Source: Strobilurus pachycystidiatus (taxonomy: Eukaryota > Basidiomycota > Agaricomycetes > Agaricales > Physalacriaceae). From it: 64,000 nucleotides of DNA. The notes beneath the pieces were generated by a model that was not told where the DNA came from, did no database searches, and worked only from the letters and a program-made list of their open reading frames with translations. The stretch covers positions 558,001 to 622,000 of the forward strand of contig JAHLMK010000005.1 of the NCBI GenBank assembly GCA_019915135.1, written 5' to 3'. Numbering within the stretch: position 1 is the stretch's first letter; each line of letters begins with the position of its first letter. Shown here one piece after another: positions 30,262-39,854 of the stretch. A program made the translations under genes and the position numbers.

Positions 30262-32100
30262 GCGGGGTGGCGCGGCCCGCACAATTGTACAGGCCGCACC
30301 TGGCCCAGCCGGATGACGCGCCCTCCCATCGAGCTGGCATGCAACGACCGGTCGGAAGTGATGCAGCATCAATGTGAGAGCGGTGGTGAATGGAATGGGG
30401 TATGTGTATATGATAGCGGGCTGGGTCGTCCGGGCAGCTGGCGAACGAGAAATCGCCGTCGTCTTCGTCGTGCAAAACTCGTCGTCGTCGTCCACGCAAG
30501 AGGACTGTCCAGGCAGAATGATCAAAACGGCAAAAAGAACATACCAGCTTGACAGACCCGGCAGGCGGTCTGCCAACCCTGTCCATTTCCTGCGCCCGGG
30601 CAGTCGCATCCGCGGCGCTCAAAATCGTCCTTCAAGCCGTCCACCTCCATCGTCGTCGTCGTCTTGAAGCCTGGATGCCTCGTCCTGAGGGCTTACGCGA
30701 CAGGCGGCGTCATCGAACGGACGGCTTACGCGCTGGCATTGATTCAACGTCATCCACGCCGTTTGCGGGGCATGGAGACGGCGGCGGGATTCGCATCGTC
30801 CAGATATCGAGTAGTGAGGGTGAGGAGGGGGCATGAGAGGAGATTGGAGGCTGGATGGCAGCTCGTTGAAGAGCTGCCATCGTGGTGAGAGGAAGAGTTT
30901 GGCGGTGGTCGTGCCCCGGACGATCGGACCGTCCACTGGTGGTCCGTGCGCGGCGCAAATGATTTCGTACCGAGCTGGCGAGGGATGCGATTGATTGAGA
31001 AGAGATGAGATAGAACAAGAACGGAGCCGTATTCAAGCGGGGTGGCGCGCGCTGCACAATTGTGCTGCCCGCACCTGGCCCAGCATGATGGCACCCTCCC
31101 ATCAAAGTGCAGCGCGACCGAGCGGAAGCGAAGCAACTTCGACATGAGGGCTGTGGTACATGGAATGAGTGTGTTGATTGGGCACGGCCGTTCGACGTAT
31201 TGAAATCCGGCGCCGTCTCGTCGTCGTTCTTCAGCAGTCGTCGTCGTCGTCCAGCGGGAGGATGACGGAAGCAAAAAACATACCGGGTTGGCAGATTCCC
31301 GCAGGCGGTCTGCCGCCCTGTTCCATCTCGCACCCGGGCAGTCGCATCCGCGGCGCAACATTCCCCTCCTCCACGTATCCAACGCCGTCACCGTCGTCCA
31401 GAAGCGTCGATGACTCGAACAGAGGGCTTGCGCGACGGGCGGCGGCGTCGAATGCCGGCTTACGCGCGGGCATGATACCCAATCATCCACGCCATTTGCG
31501 AGGCGTGGAGACGATGTCGGTGTCCAAATCGTCGGGAAATCAAGTGCGGCCATCCCGCAGAGGGCGCGGAAGGAGTTGAGAGGATGGATGGCAGCTCGTT
31601 GAAAGAGCTGCCGTGGTGGTACGAGCAAGAGATATGGTTCGATCGACTGCTCGGACGATCGAACCGAGCGCCGGTGGTCCGTGCGCGGGCAAGCGTTCGT
31701 TGAGGGTACTGGTTACGGGTACGAGGAAAATCAAGCCCGAAGAGATATGCATGGAAGTCTTGTGTTAGTGTGCGTACAGAGCTGGGTTGAGTCGTGCTTG
31801 CGACCAATGCGAGGATGGCGGTACATGCTTCAGCAAGACGCCGACAAGGGCGGGAGTCAGCAGCAACGCATAGACGGTGGGAATAGGATACAATGATAGG
31901 AGAGAGTTGCCTTGTTTCATGCAGGGTGGCGTTGAGGCTGCACAATGATGCAACCTCAGCCTGGCCCGGCAGGACGGCGCCTTCTCATCGAACTCCAGCG
32001 CAACCTTTCGGAAGTGCGGGGGTAACGATGCGAGAGTGGGGATTGGTGGATGTTGGCGACAACCGGACGAATACGATATGCACTCATTTGAGCTGACGGC
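30262..32100. repeat. Degenerate tandem repeat, three units of 0.78-0.88 kb
   Basis: The marker GGGTGGCG ... GCACAAT ... CCTGGCCC recurs at about 30,264, 31,039 and 31,923. Two units also share a GCAGTCGCATCCGCGGCGC block (30,600 and 31,339), a GGCAGCTCGTTGAA-AGAGCTGCC hairpin (30,859 and 31,590) and CGTCGTCGTC runs. On the minus strand the units contain similar short frames (MPARKPAFDAAARRASPLF) ending in GTATGTT-like donors, so they may be duplicated exons of a cargo gene. I cannot assemble a full frame. Confidence 0.55.
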
Positions 32101-33927
32101 TGCCGATGGCAGAAAGAATGAGACCAGCTGCCAGCGCCGTAGCCGTGCGTTCCGATATTCTAGGAAAGATGAATATGAAAAGTGAGAAAAATGAATACGC
32201 ACTGCGAATGGTCCTCGTCACTATCGTCCGCCAACTGCCCGTCGTCGCCGTCTTGCCCGTTATAACTATCCTACATGCATGCCTTCCTTGGCGCCGTGAG
32301 CTTCTCGTAACGCGGGATGGACATAAATCAGAGCCGGCGGTCTCGACGATGGGGCGGCGGCGGGGCTTGAAAAATGTTGGATGATGAATGGAGGGAGTGT
32401 GATAGACATCGAGTGGGCGCTGGATGGCCGTGCGCCAACGGTTCCGACGCAATAATTTGATCCCGCCAGATCGATGCTGAGCGTCATCCGAGGCGTCGTT
32501 TCGGCTCTGTTGCAATTGCAAATAGAATAAAACAATGCAGAGGGCAAAGCTACGCACCTAGAATCCATTAACCAGTAAGAATTTCAGATGAAGGCCGCGG
32601 AGAGGGAGGTCGAGGTTGAAGTGAGAGCATGAGATGAAGATGAAAGGTAAGGTGACTGCATCTACATGTGAGTTCATTAGACCTTTATTGGACTTTTACT
32701 CACCCACCACAGGTATAGACAATTCCTTCGATACGATTATGAACTATAATAGAATACATTTTTGGAGCATTTTTCTGAACGCACCAGTGCCCGCCATCCA
32801 GAACTGGAAGTGTCGCGATGTGCACCAGATATTCCTCGGTCCGACGTCCGAAATGACTTTCACTGGACTTCTACTGGACTTTAATTGGACCGTTTTTCGG
32901 TCTTTCTATTACAAGTGAATGAGCGTTTGGAGTTGGGGGAGCGTCAAAATTTCTGGATGTAGTGAGTGTTGTCCCTAATTCTCCGGGACCATTAAACCCG
33001 CCCCCGCGCTAACCTGACCGATGGAATTCTCAATGTTTCATTGGACTTCTATTGGACCCAATCAATTGGGGCCATTAGAGCCTGTGAGACCTTCTAGATT
33101 GTCATGTTTATCAAAGCAATCAGCATAAGCAGTGAATTCCGATGGTCATCCGATTTTTCTGCATTCACCCGCCCGTGCGCTGGCTGTCCCGAGCATGTGG
33201 GGTTTCATTGGACCTTTTGATTACAGCTTATTTCTCACAACCTGTACCCTTAAATTAACATGGATATGCTTCTTTAGTGTGTTCTCTGTTATTCCCGGCA
33301 CACTCCGAGGGTCCCGACCATGGTGCACGCCAGCAAGCGCCATCCCGCTGCACACTCGGAAACTGTGATCGGAGGCATTAGGACAAGCCGGGTCCCCGGG
33401 ACTTTTCATAACCGAGTGATCCAGTACCAAATACGATACGGGAGCGCCAGGGGAGCGCTATGCAGAGGTGCAGCAGAGGCCAAAGGCGATCAAAGAGGCG
33501 GCTCTGTTTTGTTTTCAACCTAAGCAACCTGATGCAGCCTAGATACAGTCTTACCTGTTCAATATCAATGAAAATCAATTTTTTTTTGCATCCAGGAAGC
33601 CGGATGCAAGCTGAGCAGGTATCTACATCTGCATGCATCCAGCCCAGTTTTCAAGATATGAACCTGAAAGTTTGTACAGTGCATGGTATTATTGTAGAGA
33701 ATACACTAGTATTCAATTGATACCGATGGGTGGCCGCCATCCCGCCCAATGATTCCCGCCATTTCTGTGCTTCAGCCTGGTCCGTGGGAAAGCTCCCGGA
33801 AAACCCCGATATTTTTTCCGGGCGCTGCGCGCGCCATTTCAGATTGTGAATATAATAAGAAATAAGATATCCAGAGAGTACCCACAGTCTAGGGTTGAGC
33901 TGTAGTGGCTAGGGTTAGCTGCCTCCA
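32101..33927. other. Cargo region without a recognisable gene
   Basis: AT-richer than its surroundings. It repeats a short theme, TTCATTGGACTTCTATTGGACC, at about 32,682, 32,866, 33,040 and 33,206 with variation. No frame longer than about 100 codons looks coding. It may hold remnants of short elements. Confidence 0.35.
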
Positions 33928-33998
33928 GTGATTACATCCATTGCAGGTGGAAACGGGTTCAGTGGTTATAACCATTACTATACCCCTGGTTTTACAGC

Positions 33999-35244
33999 AT
34001 GGCCTGGGACCCCTCCATGCGCATCCGCAATCACAAGGCTCGCAGCTCGAAGCAGCGGCGCGCCAAGAAACGCGCCCTCGTTCAGGACGCCACTGGAGAA
34101 GACGTCAAGAATGTCTGCAAGAAACGACGCACCGAGGCGATGGATCGCATCACGGTCCTTGACGTTGATGCTGCTGAGCTCCCCGTCAACAGCTCCGGCT
34201 TTGGAGGACAGCGCCGTAACCCCGCCAAGGATCGCCGCGATGCTGGCGTACTTCAGCGAGACGCAGGTTTCCGCTACCTCGGCCATGATGGCGACGGCAC
34301 GATACTTGTCGTGGACCGTCACGGGCGTCTCCTCATTGTTGTGGGGGGGCGTCCGCGTGAGGGAGAGAAGTGGCACCGCGAGGTTGTGTTGGAGTTAACG
34401 CGTGCGATCGAGGAAGGGAGCCAAGGGGTGCATTTCTCCAAGAAGGAGAAGTCCCACAAGCGGGGGGGATTTCCGGCGACTGCTATTGGGGTCTCGTATG
34501 GGGGTGGGGAAATGGTGAGCATTCCGTTTTATGCGTTTCTAATTCTTGCTAACTCACTTAATGTCCAGCGCCCCGGTAACCGTCGGCTATCCAAGACCGT
34601 GCGGCGTTTCATGGAGAGCATTATCCACAACAGTGCCATGAAACGTCTCTCCGGGTTCATGAATTGTATGTTGCCAGTCTTGCCTTCATTTTCACCTGTT
34701 CTGAAGAGTTGTAGCCCTCTTTCGAACATACAACCCCCCCATGTATGAGGAGTACGCCGAGCACCAGGAACGTCTCCACGCGTCTGACCCTCACCTGCGC
34801 CGAAACTTCGACAACAGCGTGTTTTCCTGCACGACTGTCAACAGTGGCCCCATCACAGTCACCAACCCGCACGCGGACAGTGCAAATAAGCCGGATGGGT
34901 GGTGCGGGATCACCGCCTTGGGGCCATTTGACCATAAACGTGGCGGCCAGCTTGTATGCTGGGACCTCAAACTGATCATTGAGTTCCCCTCCGGTTGCAC
35001 TAACTTCATTCCTTCCGCCATCGTGGTTCACTCGAACTGCGGTATCCAGCCAGGCGAACGTCGTTATTCAATCACCCAATACACGGCGGGCGGTCTTTTT
35101 CGATGGGTTGCCAACGGTTTTCGCACAGAGGAAGCACGCCTACGCAAGGCGACGGATGAGGAGCTCGAGCGGTACTGGGAGGAGCGAGAGACCCGCTGGG
35201 AGCGAGGGCTTCGCTTTTTCCCAAAGATTATTGATGTAGATTAG
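33999..35244 (+). CDS. TET/JBP-type 2-oxoglutarate/Fe(II) dioxygenase (cargo of hAT-Y)
   Basis: Exons 33,999-34,514, 34,569-34,665 and 34,715-35,244 total 1,143 nt, 380 residues, with no defect. The basic N-terminus (RSSKQRRAKKRALV) may contact DNA. The C-terminal double-stranded beta-helix shows the iron-binding H-x-D in NPHADSANKPDGWCGITALG and the second histidine in FIPSAIVVHSN. The arginine for 2-oxoglutarate is in GERRYSITQY, followed by TAGGLFRWVANGFRT, characteristic of fungal TET/JBP proteins. The family oxidises 5-methylcytosine (or thymine in JBP) in DNA. The gene sits about 0.4 kb from the right end of the transposon. Intron 1 contains GCTAACTCAC as a likely branch site. Substrate is inferred from family. 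Confidence 0.88.
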
Positions 35245-35354
35245 ACCGCATTACATTCTGCTAACTCACTGTACTCAATTGAACTTGTGTTCTTTTTTTT
35301 TGTCGCATTTGAGCTGACATGCCTACTTGGAGTCTCAAAAGCTTCAAGGACCAC

Positions 35355-35446
35355 GTCCATGTGGCGGAGTGGTAAATGCCCTAGTTGTGCTTGCGCAAAT
35401 ATGGTAAATTGAATGGCCCGAGTTCAATTCTCGGGCGGTTCATTTT
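35355..35446 (+). other. tRNA-like module, right end, facing outward
   Basis: TGGCGGAGTGG (A box) and GAGTTCAATTCTC (B box) are in the right order. The T arm CCGAG-TTCAATT-CTCGG folds, and TTTT follows at 35,443. It shares the end GGTTCATTTT and the Ser/Leu-like D arm with the left module. Like that one, it has a poor acceptor stem. Confidence 0.6.
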
Positions 35447-35678
35447 GCCTGTCAGCACTCAAAAGACCAGTCTATGGACCAGTCTAGACCGGTCTGACTG
35501 AGGGGGCAGTTGAACTAGTCCAAACTGCTAGACTGAACTGACTGTGGACTGGTCCACCACTGAACCGTAGTTCAGTCTACAGTCCAGCTACAAATACTGA
35601 TAAGTAGTTGATGATCCAGTCTCAGTCCATCGAGAATTTGAGCAAAAAACCGGGACTGGACTGGACTTTGAAGCCCTA
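35447..35678. repeat. Right subterminal region of hAT-Y
   Basis: Dense in GACCAGTC, TCTAGACCGGTC and GACTGAACTGACTGTGGACT motifs, like the left end. It closes with the 20-bp terminal inverted rep. No coding capacity. Confidence 0.7.
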
Positions 35679-37551
35679 GGACAGACCAGAGACAGCGATC
35701 ATTCTTGGCTATCACCGCTCATTGGGTGCAGGCCAAAATCGTGCAGACAACAACTGGCACGCAGACGCAGATAGAGCCCTGTTCTGCTTTGATTGGGTTC
35801 TATCGCATTCCGGGTGAGCATACTGGTGAGCACATTGCACATGCGTTCATCGCTGCCATCGATCGTCTTGGGTTGATCGAAAAGGTCGGACATCTAGCGA
35901 TGCATAGCGTTTCATCACTGACTAGTATCACAGGTCGGTTGGATTACATCTGATAACGCAAGCAACAATGATACCTTCACTACTGCACTTTTCGATATCA
36001 TCCAGGCTCGGACTGGGATGGCTGTCTGGGACCCTCAAGAACGGCGCATCCGTTGCTTCGCTCACATTGTCAACCTTGCTTGTAAGGCTGCATTGGCTAA
36101 GCTTGAAGTGATGGGTGGGGGTGTTGTCTCTAGACTTCGAAATCTTATCACCGCGGTAAGCGTTTCCTTCTTCATGTGTAATTTGAACGCTCCCTGAGTT
36201 CACCCTTTTCGCAGATTCGCTCTTTGAGTCGTCGTCGAAATGACTTTGAGACTTGTTCACAACAAGCAATCCAGAAAGTCTTACAGCTTATTCTGGACTC
36301 TGATATTCGTTGGTCATCAACTTATCTGATGATAAATCGAGCTGTTTTCTTGCGCCTCGTACGTGCCTCACTTGTCGTCCCGTTTTTCATACTGAATCAA
36401 ATCCAGGCCATATCTCGCTTCTTTACATTTGATGAATATCGGTCTCTGATGATTCGTCACAACATATCGGCCAGTGATTGGACACTTCTGGAGCAGATAT
36501 GCAAAATACTCAAAGTAATCTCCTCTACCGCTTCTTACTTGTCAACGGTTTCTTACAAAGGTCAGGTTCCTCATCTCTTTCAACAACGCCTGTTGGCAGA
36601 GAAGACACCGACACTCTGTGATGCGCTGCCGGCGTTCGAGGCCATGGTCATCTGCTGGACAGAACAGAAAGACATTCATCCTACAATGTGTCCGGCCATC
36701 GATGCTGGGCTCGAAAAGCTCCAGGAATACATATCTGTCATACGTGCTGTCCCGGCTTATACACTTGCTATGGGTATGTTCTCCTCTTCTTTCGCCTAGT
36801 TGTTGTACTCACGACTGCAAGCAATCAATCCCATGATGAAGCTCACCTATTATTCTGAGTATCGACCTCATGAGCTTCAAAATGCAAAGCATACATTCAT
36901 CGATGCTGTGAGTCATATTGATTCTTCATAATTGACTGTTGGTTGAACTGTATTCAGGTGCGTGCACGTTCGGACGGTCACAGTGCTGTCGTACCGGAGC
37001 CTGCTACTGCGACACCTGTGCAATCCTTGGCGGAACAAATTCTTCGTGCTGGCGCAGGATCTGTGACTGTGATACCACCTCCTTCTACGATTGAAGATGA
37101 AGTCAATCTCTATCTGGCCGAACATTCAGTGGCATCGAGCAGTTTTGTATATTGGCAGGTTTGTGAACTCGTCCAATATCATCTGTTGTTCTGAGAACCG
37201 ATACTTCTACTATAGGAAAATCGGCTTCGTTATCCAAACATCTACCGGCTAGCCATGGATGTCCTGCCAATCCAGGGCACATCTGTTCCATGCGAACGCA
37301 TCTTCTCCTCTGCCAAAGAGACAATTACGGACCGTCGCTCATGTCTTAGCCCGGAAATGATGGAAGCGCTTCAGATCTTGAAGTTTGCTATCAAGTCCAA
37401 GGGAGCACTTAATTTTACAGCGTCATTGTCTCAGGAAGAACAGTTACAATTCTTGGAGACTCTCACGCATGATCGCCATGTTGTTCCAAAGGATGTGGCA
37501 GCGTACATAGCTAGTTTACAGGACCAGGAGCAATTTGTAACGTACGCATAA
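35679..37551 (+). pseudogene. hAT-X transposase copy B, C-terminal part
   Basis: This continues the exon broken at 9103, after the duplicated GGACAGAC (35,679-35,686). Exons are 35,687-35,884, 35,934-36,155, 36,215-36,358, 36,407-36,773, 36,822-36,907, 36,958-37,158 and 37,216-37,551. It contains WITSDNASNND and CFAHIVNLAC of the hAT core and the C-terminal dimerisation domain YRLAMDVLPIQGTSVPCERI. The joined exons, with one target copy removed, total 2,832 nt (943 residues) without a stop. The gene was therefore intact when hAT-Y landed in it. Confidence 0.85.
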
Positions 37552-37686
37552 CCTAATTTAGTATCAGCCGCTCAAGCCGCGGCGCCGAGCCAAGCCAACT
37601 TCTATTTTTGGGGAGCTGAGCCATTTCGGAGCCGGAGCCGATGACAGCCGCGCCGGGCCGCGCCAAGTCGAGCCTTCGATGCACTA

Positions 37687-37978
37687 AAAATGATCGCGCA
37701 GCCGCCGATCATTATCCACATTGAGACATCTAATTGCCGCGAAGTTCGAACTGACACAGCTCATTGTGCACGTAGTGTCTCATGCTTGCTTCTCGGCGTC
37801 TGGGCATCTGGAATCTGCTCTCAAACGTCCGCTGCTTGTAGTTACAGCACCAAAATCCAATTAGTCCCGTTCTACAGTACCTAGGATGTACAAATTCCTC
37901 TGTCCCTCGATACCTAATTATTCCTCAGAACTCTACGTACGGCGTCCAACAGTGGCAAGACGTTTTTTTTCTTGAGTT
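37687..37978. other. Flank between the transposon nest and GDA1
   Basis: First host DNA after hAT-X copy B; probably the 3' untranslated region of the minus-strand GDA1-like gene. Nothing else seen. Confidence 0.5.
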
Positions 37979-39639
37979 TCAGTCCCTGCACTTGAGATCA
38001 CCACCAATCATCGCTAACGTAGCACCTAAACACCATCCAAGTTCTGTGCCGGCAATCTTCTTCCCAATCGTGACCTCTCTGTCTGAGTCAAACTCATAAC
38101 CCAAGCGTAGCAAGCCGTGCATGAATGTCAGATCAAGACACCATTCTGGCCTCTCTTCAAGTTCCTTCATAACTTCTGGCTCGGTGCCCCAGCGCGACAG
38201 CCATGCTTCGCGTCCTTGACAGACCGTCTTCGCGAGAGCGGCAATTCCGTTTACGGTGAGGCCCTTCCCGCCTGGAAGAAGGGGGTCGACACGGTCAAAG
38301 AAGTATGAGAGGAGAAGGACTTTGCCCCCATGGAAGCTGTCCAGCAACGAGGGCTGATAGACACCGTTGAAAGAGCATGGTTTCAGTTCACAGACTGCAT
38401 CCTTCGCCATGACCAACTGCACGATTCGATTGCAGGAGTCGAATGAGCCGATGTCGGCACCAATCATCCTGATTTCGCGACCGTCCAGTTTGACGCTGCG
38501 CGTAGTGCCTTTGGCAAGACATGGATTGGCGATGGAAGAGGAAGAGGACTCCCGGATGGAGTCCATAAACTCCACCAGCTGGTGGACAGACATCCGAGCG
38601 CGCATCAACCCATAGCCAAGGTAAGAGTGTTGATAGAGAACATGCGACTGGCCGCTGAAGGTCAGGTCGTACTTGTGTTCGCCCTCTTCCAAGCGACCGG
38701 TGTTGTCGTCCCATTTCGGCTCGAAGACAATCTGAGTAGACGCGCCGCCCAAGTCAAGGACAGCGTATGGCTTCTCTGTACCGCTCAGCGTGCCGAGCAG
38801 GTAGTTGGCGGTGATCCAAGCATAGACACCTTCGTCCTTTCCGTCCATGACCTCTGCGGAGCCGAACGAGAAGGGGTACTTCGTCTCCAGTCTTTCCTTC
38901 ACCTGCGCCAAGATGGCCTCGCTCTTGGCTGTACCCAACAACCGCAACCCAGCGGTTGCCTTGACTTCTACAGGCGCGCATTTACGATACGCTTCTGGGA
39001 CGACGCGCAGAGCTTCGTCCATGAGCACGTCAAGGCTGGCCGCAGCTTTTTCCGGGGAGTCAGGGTACGATGATAAGCCCGGCTGTGTCATCTTGAAGAC
39101 CTCGTATTCGTATGTGGGGTTCACTTTGCAGTTATTGAATTTATAGATATGGATGCGGGAGCCCGTCGAGCCAGCGTCGAGCATGAGCGCATACTGGACT
39201 AGTGGGAGGTTGTGGGAATATGGCGCAGAGCAGTGGCTTGTGCCTGAGGGGTTGGGGTCGTTTTCGAATGATAGTGGCGCGTCGTCGTCGATGTGCGTCG
39301 GTGATGACGGATGCGTTGGGGGTTTGGAATGAGAGTCAGACGGTGGTAATGAAAGAGGCGGCGTTGTTACGGGTATATGGATCTCTGTAGCACATCAAGG
39401 ATTGCCGTGTGCTGAGTTCACAAGCACTCACCTTCCAGGTCTTCGTCCGAGCTGTTGTTGGTGTCACCCCAAGGCAGGCTGCTCTTTTCGCGGGGGCCAA
39501 AGAAATAGACGAGGCCAATTAAAACAGCGGCGCCAACTGCTATTTTCTTCCAGGCGAATCGCTGCTTGGGTGGCATGCCGCGACTGGGGCCCATGCCGCC
39601 TTCAATTCGTTCGTAATTGGCGGTGCGAGGAGAAAGCAT
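37979..39639 (-). CDS. GDA1: Guanosine-diphosphatase (GDA1/CD39 family), Golgi
   Basis: Exons 39,639-39,432 and 39,384-37,979, 537 residues. In yeast Gda1 hydrolyses GDP to GMP in the Golgi lumen, so GDP-mannose import can continue. A single N-terminal membrane anchor (KIAVGAAVLIGLVYFF) and the proline/serine stem fit a type II Golgi protein. Apyrase motifs are all present: DAGSTGSR, VKATAGLRLL, GKDEGVYAWITANYLLG, LDLGGASTQ. ATG 39,639 (MLSPRTANYERIEGG) was preferred; an in-frame ATG at 39,729 would add 30 residues. It lies 215 bp downstream of the WD40 gene on the same strand. Confidence 0.93.
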
Positions 39640-39854
39640 ACTGTTTCCGTTACGCAACCGCAATTGTGGATGCGAGCGAGTCGTGGCGAAAGTGACGTTG
39701 ACGCTCGTCGCCGTCAACGGTGTAATCAAAGCGGTCGAAGGAGTAAGTTACACAGCCACTGCTTCAAGCTTTCTTCCGCTGCTCGTTGACAATTGACTGC
39801 AAACTATATCTGTGACATGTACTAATACTTCGAGCGCTATCATCTGAGAACTTC

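Larger units (their letters stand above)
9104..35678 (+). mobile_element. Giant hAT transposon hAT-Y (26,575 bp) with cargo
   Basis: The left end TAGGGCTTCAAAGTCCAGTC and the complement of the right end are identical over 20 bp. Both sides carry the 8-bp duplication GGACAGAC (9096-9103 and 35,679-35,686), the size hAT transposases make. The invaded exon is continuous in hAT-X copy A, which serves as the empty site. The element contains its own intact hAT transposase, a TET/JBP-type dioxygenase, cargo genes, a MITE and a 12-kb retrotransposon. Without the two nested insertions it is about 13.9 kb, still long for a hAT element. Confidence 0.93.
6855..37686 (+). mobile_element. hAT-X copy B, split by hAT-Y
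   Basis: The termini are TAGTGCATCGAAGGCTCG at 6855-6872 and its exact complement at 37,669-37,686 (18 of 18 bases). The subterminal regions are rich in GGCTCGGC/AGCCG motifs. Without the 26.6-kb insertion the element would be about 4.25 kb. No 8-bp target duplication is visible: the left flank ACGAAGCC belongs to copy A and the right flank is AAAATGAT. This suggests the left junction is a rearrangement rather than a clean insertion. Confidence 0.85.

Noticed and set aside
30130..31628. Long minus-strand frames in the 0.8-kb repeats as one large protein
   Set aside because: Frames in different units are not in register, and the GC-rich repeat produces open frames on both strands.
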